Shown piece after piece: positions 25,678 through 34,145 of a stretch of 64,000 nt of DNA. Numbering within the stretch: position 1 is the first letter of the stretch; every line of letters begins with the position of its first letter. A program made the position numbers and the translations under genes. Under the pieces are notes generated by a model. It searched no databases. It saw only the letters and a program-made list of their open reading frames with translations, and was not told the DNA's origin. The DNA comes from Vagococcus martis (GTDB lineage Bacteria > Bacillota > Bacilli > Lactobacillales > Vagococcaceae): contig NZ_MVAB01000001.1 in NCBI RefSeq assembly GCF_002026305.1, positions 2,370,001-2,434,000 on the forward strand. Reading direction: 5' to 3'.

Positions 25678-26339
25678 CCCAATACCTCAATGATAAATCC
25701 TCTTCCTTTAATCGTTTTTAATGGTAATGAAGGTAATTTTTTGCGAATATTTTTTATATGATTGTCTAAAATTCGGTCATCAGAGAAATAATCATAACCC
25801 CAAACATGGTTTAGTAGCTGTTCACGAGAGACAACTTTCCCCATATTTTCCCCAAGTTTTAGTAAAATACCAAATTCTTTTTCGGTAAAGCTGACTTTAC
25901 TTTTTTCGTATAAAACTTCCAAACTGTCTTTTTTTATTTGAATATCAGGTGTTATGTGTATCAATGGTTCTTCAATAACTTTTTGGTATTTCAAGGCGTT
26001 TTCTATCCGTTTCATCAAGACAAGAGGGGAGAATGGCTTGACAACGTAATCGCTGATTTCTTGATTAAAACTCGCTAATTGAGTGATGTCATCACCCAAA
26101 GCTGTCAACATAATTACTGCGACATTTGATGTTTCACGAATGGATTTTAAAACAGTCAAACCATCTATTTCCGGAATCATAATATCTAATAAAACTAAAT
26201 CAAATGGTTGCTGTTCAAACACGTTTAGAGCTTCTTTACCACTTGTTACTGAAGTTGCTTTGTAACCATGTTCTGTCAGAAACTCAGTTATCACTTGGTT
26301 AATCACCGGGTCATCTTCAACAACTAAAATATCCGCCAT
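25674..26339 (-). CDS. OmpR-family response regulator
   Basis: 221-aa two-domain regulator: receiver domain with acidic pocket VVEDD, phosphoacceptor Asp in DLVLLDIMIPEIDG (about 52) and Lys in DYVVKPFSP; C-terminal winged helix (about 135-220) with FTEKEFGILLKLGENMGKVVSREQLL and NIRKKL. GGAGGG lies just upstream. It is co-transcribed with the kinase and probably binds the direct repeats upstream of the ABC permease gene. Confidence 0.94.
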   Translation of the reverse strand: MADILVVEDDPVINQVITEFLTEHGYKATSVTSGKEALNVFEQQPFDLVLLDIMIPEIDGLTVLKSIRETSNVAVIMLTALGDDITQLASFNQEISDYVVKPFSPLVLMKRIENALKYQKVIEEPLIHITPDIQIKKDSLEVLYEKSKVSFTEKEFGILLKLGENMGKVVSREQLLNHVWGYDYFSDDRILDNHIKNIRKKLPSLPLKTIKGRGFIIEVLG

Positions 26340-26411
26340 ATCCTTCCCTCCTGAATATTGATTTTAAAACTACTTTTTATGAACGATTATTCAAATGCTA
26401 TTGCTATAATC

Positions 26412-26440
26412 ATACTTATTATAGCATATGCTATAAGTAT
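26412..26440. promoter_or_regulatory. Palindrome with extended -10 for the two-component genes
   Basis: A 16-bp perfect palindrome TATAGCATATGCTATA (26420-26435) is extended by ATACTTA / AAGTAT to about 29 bp. On the minus strand it includes TGCTATAAT, an extended -10 that could drive the response regulator and kinase separately from the ABC genes. Operator function is inferred. Confidence 0.5.
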
Positions 26441-26441
26441 T

Positions 26442-27083
26442 TCATTCGTATAGTTTTCCATTAGAAATTCGATACGTTACATCCGCTATTTTTTCTAATT
26501 CTAAATCATGTGTCACACAAATAACGCACTTTTGTTCTTGGTGAGCTAAGTCTTTAAGCAGATCGATGATGAGCTGGCTAGTTTCTGTATCTAGGCTTCC
26601 TGTCGGTTCGTCAGCAAAAATAATTTTATCATCACTTGCGATGGCGCGAGCGATGGCAATTCGTTGTTGTTGACCACCTGATAGTTCAGCACATTTTCGA
26701 GTCATTTGTTCGTGTGTGATATCAACTTTTTCGAGCATCTCTTTGGCTTTCCGTTTTTTATTTCCTCTGTATCCTTGAATGTCTAAGGCTAAAACAATAT
26801 TTTGAATGGGAGTTAAGTAGTTTATCAAATTAAATGATTGAAACACGATACCGCATTTTTTACGATACTGTCTTAGATTCATATTTTTTAATGATTGACC
26901 TTCAAATAAAATATCGCCATCTTGTAATGATGAGAGTCCTGATAATAGTGAGAGTAGGGTGGTCTTTCCGCTACCAGACTTACCAATAATGGCATACATA
27001 TTTCCCGACTCAAATGTTGCATTTATGTCAGTCAATACTTCCGAGTAAAGATATTTAAACGTTATATTTTTAGCTGTTAACAT
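26442..27083 (-). CDS. ABC transporter ATP-binding protein (MacB/LolD type)
   Basis: 213-aa ATPase: Walker A GKSGSGKTTLL (about 35), Q-loop GIVFQSFNLINYLTP, signature ELSGGQQQRIAIARA, Walker B IIFADEPTGSLD and switch His in CVTHDLE. The EPTGSLD and length are typical of MacB/LolD/FtsE-type exporters or mechanotransmission complexes that pair with FtsX-like permeases. It lies 21 bp after the permease gene, with GGAGG in the gap. Confidence 0.93.
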   Translation of the reverse strand: MLTAKNITFKYLYSEVLTDINATFESGNMYAIIGKSGSGKTTLLSLLSGLSSLQDGDILFEGQSLKNMNLRQYRKKCGIVFQSFNLINYLTPIQNIVLALDIQGYRGNKKRKAKEMLEKVDITHEQMTRKCAELSGGQQQRIAIARAIASDDKIIFADEPTGSLDTETSQLIIDLLKDLAHQEQKCVICVTHDLELEKIADVTYRISNGKLYE

Positions 27084-27104
27084 AATATTCCTCCTTAAAG
27101 TTTG

Positions 27105-28540
27105 TTATTCAGTTCTTAGTAAGATTGTTTTTGGGTCTTTTCTAAGTAACATTAATAGTGGCACAGTTGTAGCAATGAGTAAAATAGCAAAGATAATACC
27201 TAAAGATATGAGTATTGTATTGGATTTTAGGGTTTTGATGGATATGCTATCAATAGGCTCTTTTTCTTCTTCTTCAATCATATTGGGTTGAACTATCATT
27301 TGTCCGTTATTAATTTGGTTATTATTAGTATTTGAGTTTTCTTTTGCTTGTTCTACTGTATTGGAAAGTATTTGGTTTCCAACTGTATTTGCAATAGGTT
27401 GACTAACTCCAACTGCTATCGAGAAAGATATGAATAAAATGATTGTAGACTCTAGTATCGCTTGTATCATAATCCCAACAGAAGATTCACCAAGCGAAGA
27501 AAGTAATCCGAACTCAAAAATCCTATCCTTAAATGAAAATAACATAAATAAAAATAAGATAATGAGTGTGGTAATCGTTCCTAATAGTATAACGATATTG
27601 GCGATATTTGATAATTGATCAATAGAAGCGGTCATATTAGAAATTTGATCCTTATCAGAAATAAATTTTGTATATGTCCAATCATAATTGAATTCTTTTT
27701 TTATCTTTGAAATAATTGTGTCAATTTTATCAGAACTTGTTAATTTCAATTTAATAAAGTCATAATTCATTTGATGTTTAGACGGATCGTCTAATTTAAT
27801 GGTATCTTCAGCGACTTTTGTTGTTGTATAGATTTTATTTACTTCTTTTTCCATAGGGTCTACAAAGTTCATTGGATTTGAATCTGTTTGTTTCTTGGGT
27901 TCTAAGTAATCAAACAATCCAACTATAGTACAATCAACAGGTTTGCTTGATGAGTAGCCACCATTAATTTTATACGTATCTCCAATTTTAAGATTATTTG
28001 TTTCAGCTAATTTTTTTGAAATAACAACGGGATTTTTTTTAGTTGATTTATAGGGTGCTTCACCTTCAACTAAAGATGCATAGCCGTTCTTAAACGAATC
28101 AACTTGGTTGAAATTATCAACACCAAATAAATACTGAGTAGGTGTTTTATATCCATCGGGCATGCCACTTTCTTGTATATTTCCCATCATTTTTTTTCTT
28201 CTTCTGTTAAAACTAGCTGATAGTCTGAGTTGATGTAACTCTTACTTTCGACTTCGACATTTTTCACTTCAGGCATTTTTTTTAATTTACTTACCATTGA
28301 TGCATTAAACTCTGGTGTAGCATCTATTTTCCCAGCATTTTGTGCCGACATAAAATCTGTTTGTAAGGTTACTTCTGCCTTGATTTGTTTTTTTGCTTGT
28401 ATAGAAGATTGTTTTACTGCTGATTTAATTGATATTCCTGTGATAACGGTGATGCTTATCAATAAAAATAAAAAAAATAAAATAAGATTTTTTTTCTTTT
28501 GATTGGTGATATTCCACCAAGTCCTTTTTAATAGTTTCAA
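27105..28540 (-). pseudogene. FtsX/MacB-type ABC permease split by a frameshift
   Basis: Two overlapping frames encode one permease. The N-terminal part (28187-28540, 117 aa) has TM1 (LILFFLFLLISITVITGI) and the start of the extracytoplasmic domain, ending TEEEKK. The C-terminal part (27105-28190, 361 aa) starts MMGNIQESG and carries the rest of that domain, then three TMs with an FtsX-type core (LGTITTLIILFLFMLFSFKDRIFEFGLLSSLG). The join is a run of eight A on the coding strand (28190-28197 as T on plus). A single extra A, or -1 frameshifting on A-AAA-AAA, would restore EEEKKMMGN. The frames also overlap as ATGA, so re-initiation is possible. Start preceded by GGAGTG. Confidence 0.75.
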
Positions 28541-28585
28541 AAAATCACTCCTTTTTGTATTTGTGGTTTGATAATATCAAATTAG

Positions 28586-28627
28586 TTTGTAGTTTCTATA
28601 AGTCCAATCTGTAGATTGTCTGTAGAT
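28586..28627. promoter_or_regulatory. Direct repeats, candidate response-regulator boxes
   Basis: TCTGTAGAT occurs at 28608-28616 and 28619-28627 (11-bp period) and a related TTTGTAGTT at 28586-28594, exactly 22 bp (two periods) away. OmpR-type regulators bind direct repeats of about this spacing. The array lies about 50-90 bp upstream of the ABC permease gene (minus strand). Confidence 0.5.
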
Positions 28628-28657
28628 TTAGTTCATATTAGGTATGCTTTTTAATGA

Positions 28658-28686
28658 TTGACAACGCTTTAATATCGTGATAACAT
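28658..28686 (+). promoter_or_regulatory. Promoter and cre-like site of the beta-glucoside operon
   Basis: TTGACA (28658-28663), 17-bp spacer, TAACAT (28681-28686). TGACAACGCTTTAA (28659-28672) overlaps the -35 and matches the CcpA cre consensus apart from one position, suggesting carbon catabolite repression. Confidence 0.6.
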
Positions 28687-28717
28687 TTAAATGAGTTCAT
28701 TATGTTATTACTTCGGG

Positions 28718-28747
28718 TAAGCATTGGTGGATGCTTAAATGTTTTTT
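28718..28747 (+). terminator. First leader hairpin of the beta-glucoside operon
   Basis: TAAGCAT / ATGCTTA (28718-28724, 28731-28737) followed by a T-run at 28742-28747. It lies in the leader upstream of the antiterminator target; I do not see a matching target sequence for this one. Confidence 0.5.
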
Positions 28748-28760
28748 CTTATAATAATTT

Positions 28761-28830
28761 GGAAGTTATCACGAGAGTGAGCTAAGACCTATTTACATCA
28801 TTTTTTGAATGATTAAATGGGATTTTTTTG
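28761..28830 (+). promoter_or_regulatory. Ribonucleic antiterminator (RAT) and terminator before licT
   Basis: The stretch starting GGAAGTTATC (28761) and ending GCTAAGACCT (28790) fits the BglG/LicT RNA target pattern. It overlaps the 5' arm of a terminator with stem 28788-28802 / 28808-28821 (CCTATTTA...CATT / AATG...TAAATGGG) and a T-run. Binding of the antiterminator protein should exclude the terminator, giving autoregulation. Confidence 0.65.
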
Positions 28831-28850
28831 TTTAAAATAGGAGATTGACT

Positions 28851-29687
28851 ATGATCATAGAAAGAGTATTAAATAATAATACCGTTATCTCATCTAATGG
28901 TAAGGGATTAGATATATTGTTAATGGGTAAAGGTATCGCTTTTGGCAAAAAGAAAGGTTCCGAGGTCGAGATGGACCAAGTGGAAAAGACATTCATTTTG
29001 CAGGATAAAAATAATCAAAACAAATTTACAGAATTGTTGATAAATGTGCCGATGGAGTATGTTTTAGTTTCTGAAAAAATTATTAATTTTGGAAAAATAA
29101 AACTTGGTAAGGCTCTAAATGAAATAATTTATATTAATTTGACGGATCATATACACTCAACTATTGAAAGATACAAAGATGGCATTATTTTAAAAAACCC
29201 ATTAGTTTGGGATATAGCCAGATTTTATCCAGATGAGTATACAGTAGGAGAGAAAGCACTCGCTATTATTAAATCAGATTTAAACGTCGAATTAGAAATA
29301 GATGAAGCTGCATTTATTGCTTTACATTTTATTAATGCTTCTGATAGTAAAAGTAATGAGTATGCGTACGAAATTACGAGTATTACAAAGAAAATAGATG
29401 AAATCGTAAAAGAGCATTACAATACTGAATTTGATGAATCATCTCTTGACTATTACAGATTTATAACGCACGTCAAGTTCTTCGCACAAAGATTATTAGC
29501 AAAAGAGCATTATGATGATGAAGATGATGAGTTGCTTGAAACATTAAGAATGAAGTATGAAAATGAGTATACTTGCTCGATAAAAATAAAAGAGTATATT
29601 TTGCAAGATTATAAATATGAGTTAAGTGCAACAGAGTTAGTTTATCTAACGGCGCATATTAGAAGAATAACCAAAAATTTAAGTTAA
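28851..29687 (+). CDS. licT: BglG/LicT-family transcriptional antiterminator
   Basis: 278-aa RNA-binding regulator of beta-glucoside genes. The N-terminal CAT domain (about 1-55, VLNNNTVISSNGKGLDILLMGKGIAFGKK) binds RAT RNA; two PRD domains follow (about 65-170, 171-278) with the phosphorylatable His in LTDHIHSTIERY, HFINAS, THVKFFAQR and LTAHIRRI. PTS-dependent phosphorylation of these would control dimer activity. ATG 28851 is preferred to the TTG at 28845 (GGAG at 28840-28843). It precedes the PTS gene with its own RAT in between. Confidence 0.93.
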   Translation: MIIERVLNNNTVISSNGKGLDILLMGKGIAFGKKKGSEVEMDQVEKTFILQDKNNQNKFTELLINVPMEYVLVSEKIINFGKIKLGKALNEIIYINLTDHIHSTIERYKDGIILKNPLVWDIARFYPDEYTVGEKALAIIKSDLNVELEIDEAAFIALHFINASDSKSNEYAYEITSITKKIDEIVKEHYNTEFDESSLDYYRFITHVKFFAQRLLAKEHYDDEDDELLETLRMKYENEYTCSIKIKEYILQDYKYELSATELVYLTAHIRRITKNLS

Positions 29688-29693
29688 AAAATA

Positions 29694-29760
29694 GGATTGT
29701 TATCTTAACAGAGCATGACCTATTACTAGGATACTAGTTATGGGCCATGCTTTTAATATT
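29694..29760 (+). promoter_or_regulatory. Second RAT and terminator before the PTS gene
   Basis: GGATTGTTATCTTAACAGAG (29694-29713) followed by CATGACC is a close match to the LicT RAT (GGATTGTTA...). It overlaps the stem AGCATG / CATGCT (29712-29717, 29746-29751), which has an inner ACTAG / CTAGT and a T-rich tail. It provides antitermination control between regulator and transport genes. Confidence 0.75.
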
Positions 29761-29778
29761 TTATGGAGGGAAAAATCA

Positions 29779-31650
29779 ATGGATTACAAGAAAACATCTC
29801 AAGATATATATGAAGCTTTAGGGGAAGATAAAAATATTACTTCGGTAACTCACTGTATGACACGTCTGAGAGTAAAGTTAAAAGACTCTACTTTAGTAAA
29901 TGATGATGACGTTAAAAATATTCCTGGTGTTATGGGAGTGATGAAAAAAGGGGGACAATATCAAATTGTTTTAGGGAATGATGTGAATAAATACTATAAA
30001 GAATTTATCAAACTAGGTCATTTCGAAACTGGTGAATCTGACAACGAGCCTAAAGAAAAAACTTCAGTTTTAAATAGTATCGTCGATGTTATCACAAGTT
30101 GTATGTCGCCACTTATTCCAGCATTAATTGGTGGTGGTATGATTAAAGTTTTATTAATTGTTTTACCAATGATTAATCTTTTAAGTAAAGACTCTCAGAC
30201 TTTTAATGTCTTGACTTTCTTCGGGGATGCCCCATTTTATTTTATTCCCATAATGTTAGCCTACACTGCAGCACAAAAATTTAAAGTTCAACCTATGCTG
30301 GCTGTCACTGTAGCAGGTATTATGCTGCATCCTAATTTTGTTGCGATGGTTGCTGAGGGTGATCCCCTAAGTATTTTTGGTTTACCTATTACTTTAGCAT
30401 CATATGGTTCATCCGTTATTCCAATTTTGATTGTAGTATGGCTCATGAGCTATATTGAAAGATTTTTTGATAAGATTATTCCAACAGTTATTCAAAGTTT
30501 TGCTAAACCTTTATTAGTCATTATTGTTTCAGGAGTATTAGCTTTAGTTGTCATTGGTCCATTGGGAACATTTGTGGGTGAGGGATTATCTACTATTATG
30601 ATTTGGCTTCAAGATAAAGCTGGATGGTTAGCATTAGGATTGATGGCAGCCTTTATGCCTCTGATTGTCATGACAGGTATGCATTGGGCATTTGCACCAA
30701 TATTTTTAATTGCATCATTTCAAAATCCAGACATGCTTATATTGCCAGCGATGTTAGCTTCAAATATTGCGCAAGGAGCGTCTGCTCTTGCTGTTTCATT
30801 TAAATCAAAAAACAAAACGACTAAACAAACGGCTTTAGCTGCAAGTTTATCTGCATTAATAGCTGGGGTAACAGAACCTGGTTTATATGGCATTGCATTG
30901 AAATTTAAGAAACCATTATATGCTTCAATGCTTGCTTCAGGAATAATGGGTGTATTTGCTGGTTTTGTCAATCTGGAATCATATGCCTTTGCCGTTCCAT
31001 CTTTTGTGTCCATTCCTCAATTTATTGGTGAAAATGGAAATTCAAATATTATTAATGCTTTGATTGTGGCTATTGGTTCGTTTATTCTGTCATTTGTATT
31101 TACATGGATTTATGGGTTTAATGAGGATAATACTGTACAAACTAAAAAAGAAACTAATGAAACTAGTAGTAAACAAGATATTCCTGTTAGTAGTGATCCA
31201 AAAAAAGTATACTCACCAGTGGTTGGTCAACTAACTTCATTAGAAAAAGTAAATGACCCAACATTCTCAGAAAAAATCATGGGAGATGGAGTAGCAGTAA
31301 TACCAGAAAGTAACACAATCGTATCCCCTTTTAACGGAACGGTAACAGCTGTTTTTCCAACCAAACATGCTATAGGTTTAACAAGCGATTCAGGTATTGA
31401 GTTGTTGATTCATATAGGTATTGATACTGTTGAATTAAATGGCCAACATTTTGAAGCATTTGTTAAGTCAGGTGATAAAGTTGAACGAGGACAAAATTTG
31501 ATTGACGTAGACATAGAAAAAGTGAAGGAAGCCGGTTATGACATTGTTACGCCAATTATCGTAACAAACACGTCTAACTATATAGACGTTGTCGTACCAA
31601 AAGATTCGGGCGAAGTATCTAATAATGATGCTATTTTATATACAATATAA
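29779..31650 (+). CDS. bglP: PTS beta-glucoside transporter, EIIBCA
   Basis: 623-aa phosphotransferase permease that imports and phosphorylates aryl-beta-glucosides. EIIB at the N-terminus has the phospho-Cys in SVTHCMTRLRVKLKD (about residue 27); EIIC (about 100-450) has multiple TMs and the GVTEPGLYGIALKFK substrate loop; EIIA at the C-terminus has the phospho-His in IELLIHIGIDTVELNG (about 535). The start at 29779 follows GGAGGG; a longer frame from 29740 would run through the terminator. It is 15 bp upstream of the glucosidase gene. Confidence 0.95.
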   Translation: MDYKKTSQDIYEALGEDKNITSVTHCMTRLRVKLKDSTLVNDDDVKNIPGVMGVMKKGGQYQIVLGNDVNKYYKEFIKLGHFETGESDNEPKEKTSVLNSIVDVITSCMSPLIPALIGGGMIKVLLIVLPMINLLSKDSQTFNVLTFFGDAPFYFIPIMLAYTAAQKFKVQPMLAVTVAGIMLHPNFVAMVAEGDPLSIFGLPITLASYGSSVIPILIVVWLMSYIERFFDKIIPTVIQSFAKPLLVIIVSGVLALVVIGPLGTFVGEGLSTIMIWLQDKAGWLALGLMAAFMPLIVMTGMHWAFAPIFLIASFQNPDMLILPAMLASNIAQGASALAVSFKSKNKTTKQTALAASLSALIAGVTEPGLYGIALKFKKPLYASMLASGIMGVFAGFVNLESYAFAVPSFVSIPQFIGENGNSNIINALIVAIGSFILSFVFTWIYGFNEDNTVQTKKETNETSSKQDIPVSSDPKKVYSPVVGQLTSLEKVNDPTFSEKIMGDGVAVIPESNTIVSPFNGTVTAVFPTKHAIGLTSDSGIELLIHIGIDTVELNGQHFEAFVKSGDKVERGQNLIDVDIEKVKEAGYDIVTPIIVTNTSNYIDVVVPKDSGEVSNNDAILYTI

Positions 31651-33075
<1,425 letters not shown>

Positions 33076-33080
33076 ATATG

Positions 33081-33116
33081 AGAGACTACATGTTATCTGA
33101 TGTAGTCTCTTTTTAT
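33081..33116 (+). terminator. Terminator of the beta-glucoside operon
   Basis: Perfect 11-bp stem AGAGACTACAT / ATGTAGTCTCT (33081-33091, 33100-33110) with a T-run. Confidence 0.9.
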
Positions 33117-33200
33117 TAATGACTTTAGTCAGTTGAGCACGAAATCGTGCGAAACAGAAAAACCACGCGTATTGCGCGTGGAAGAAATAGCTTTAGCGTT

Positions 33201-33268
33201 AAGAAACTCCTTTCGATATACTAAAAAGTGGCTACCAACCGCAATAAGAGTATCGAAAGGAGTTTCTT
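33201..33268 (+). promoter_or_regulatory. RBS-sequestering hairpin of tnpA
   Basis: Perfect 18-bp inverted repeat AAGAAACTCCTTTCGATA (33201-33218) and its complement (33251-33268). The 3' arm contains the tnpA Shine-Dalgarno AAAGGAG (33257-33263), just before ATG 33270, so translation should be blocked in a full transcript. Such repression is established for Salmonella IS200. Confidence 0.8.
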
Positions 33269-33269
33269 T

Positions 33270-33725
33270 ATGTCTAATGACGATAAAAGTTTAGCACACA
33301 CAAGGTGGAATTGTAAGTATCATTTAGAATTTACCCCAAAATATAGAAGGAAAGTAATTTATGGGGAGTTAAGGAAAGATATAGGAAAAATATTGAGAAA
33401 GTTATGCGAGATGAAAGATGTAGAAATAATAGAGGCACACGCAATGCCAGATCATATTCATATGCTAGTAAAAATACCTCCAAAACAATCGGTGTCAGGT
33501 TTTATGGGATTTCTTAAAGGAAGAAGTGCTGTCTTAATTCATGAGCAACACGGAAATTTGAAATATAAATATGGAAATAAAAGTTTTTGGTCTAAAGGAT
33601 ATTATGTGAGTACTGTGGGATTGAATCAGAAGACAATCCAAAAATATATTCGAGAACAAGAGTCTGATGATAGAGTAAGAGATAGTATAAGTAAACGTGA
33701 ATACATGGATCCATTTAAAAAATAG
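33270..33725 (+). CDS. tnpA: IS200-family Y1 HUH transposase
   Basis: 151-aa single-strand DNA transposase. The HUH metal motif is in AHAMPDHIHMLVKIPP (about residue 64) and the catalytic Tyr in KTIQKYIREQE (about 127). TRWNCKYHLEFTPKYRRKV near the N-terminus is the family signature. The ATG at 33270 is chosen because of its Shine-Dalgarno; the longer frame from 33228 lies in the leader hairpin. The gene is intact. Confidence 0.95.
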   Translation: MSNDDKSLAHTRWNCKYHLEFTPKYRRKVIYGELRKDIGKILRKLCEMKDVEIIEAHAMPDHIHMLVKIPPKQSVSGFMGFLKGRSAVLIHEQHGNLKYKYGNKSFWSKGYYVSTVGLNQKTIQKYIREQESDDRVRDSISKREYMDPFKK

Positions 33726-33875
33726 AAAGTTTCTCGAATTGCGGTTGGCGGTCTTTTAAAAGGCTCTCTTTAGAGAGTATGTAGGTAATGAGCCCTTCTA
33801 GGGCTATTAAAAAGCCACCCGTTTTCACGGGTGGATATTTACTGTTATTTAATTAAACTATTTTTATGAAGCGGA

Positions 33876-34106
33876 TTGATGAAAATGGATAAATGTAAAC
33901 TAGTTATTTTAATGGAAATGCTAACAGATTCTGGAGATATCATAGTATACGCAATGACCTCAAAGGGGGAACTAAAAGCAACAACAGTAGCAAGTCCTGA
34001 AAAAAAGTCCTATTGTGCCCTTATAGCTAGTTTGCCTTTAAAATACTTATTTGATAAAATTCAATTAAGTAAAAAATGTTTATTTATTCTATTTGTTCAT
34101 AAATAG
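33876..34106 (+). CDS. Doubtful small open frame
   Basis: A 76-codon frame downstream of the IS200 element with no clear ribosome site, no recognisable domain and a composition that does not look selected. It occupies an otherwise empty stretch of about 300 bp. It may be a gene fragment or chance. Confidence 0.15.
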   Translation: MMKMDKCKLVILMEMLTDSGDIIVYAMTSKGELKATTVASPEKKSYCALIASLPLKYLFDKIQLSKKCLFILFVHK

Positions 34107-34145
34107 TTGTATTTATAAAATAAATTACTATAAGGAGTTTATACA

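Larger units (their letters stand above)
33130..33845. mobile_element. IS200/IS605-type insertion sequence (tnpA only)
   Basis: Approximate limits set by subterminal hairpins instead of inverted repeats. Left: GCACGA / TCGTGC (33137-33150) and CCACGCG / CGCGTGG (33163-33169, 33175-33181). Right: CCACCCGT / ACGGGTGG (33815-33822, 33827-33834) and AGCCC / GGGCT (33791-33805). Only a Y1 transposase gene is present and no tnpB, as in the IS200 group. It follows the beta-glucoside terminator and does not interrupt a visible gene. Confidence 0.8.

Noticed and set aside
29740-29778. Longer N-terminus for the PTS protein
   Set aside because: It lies in the RAT-terminator; GGAGGG before 29779 defines the start.
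33876-34106. 76-codon frame after the IS200 element as a real gene
   Set aside because: No ribosome site, no domain and no operon context; kept only as a very low confidence entry.
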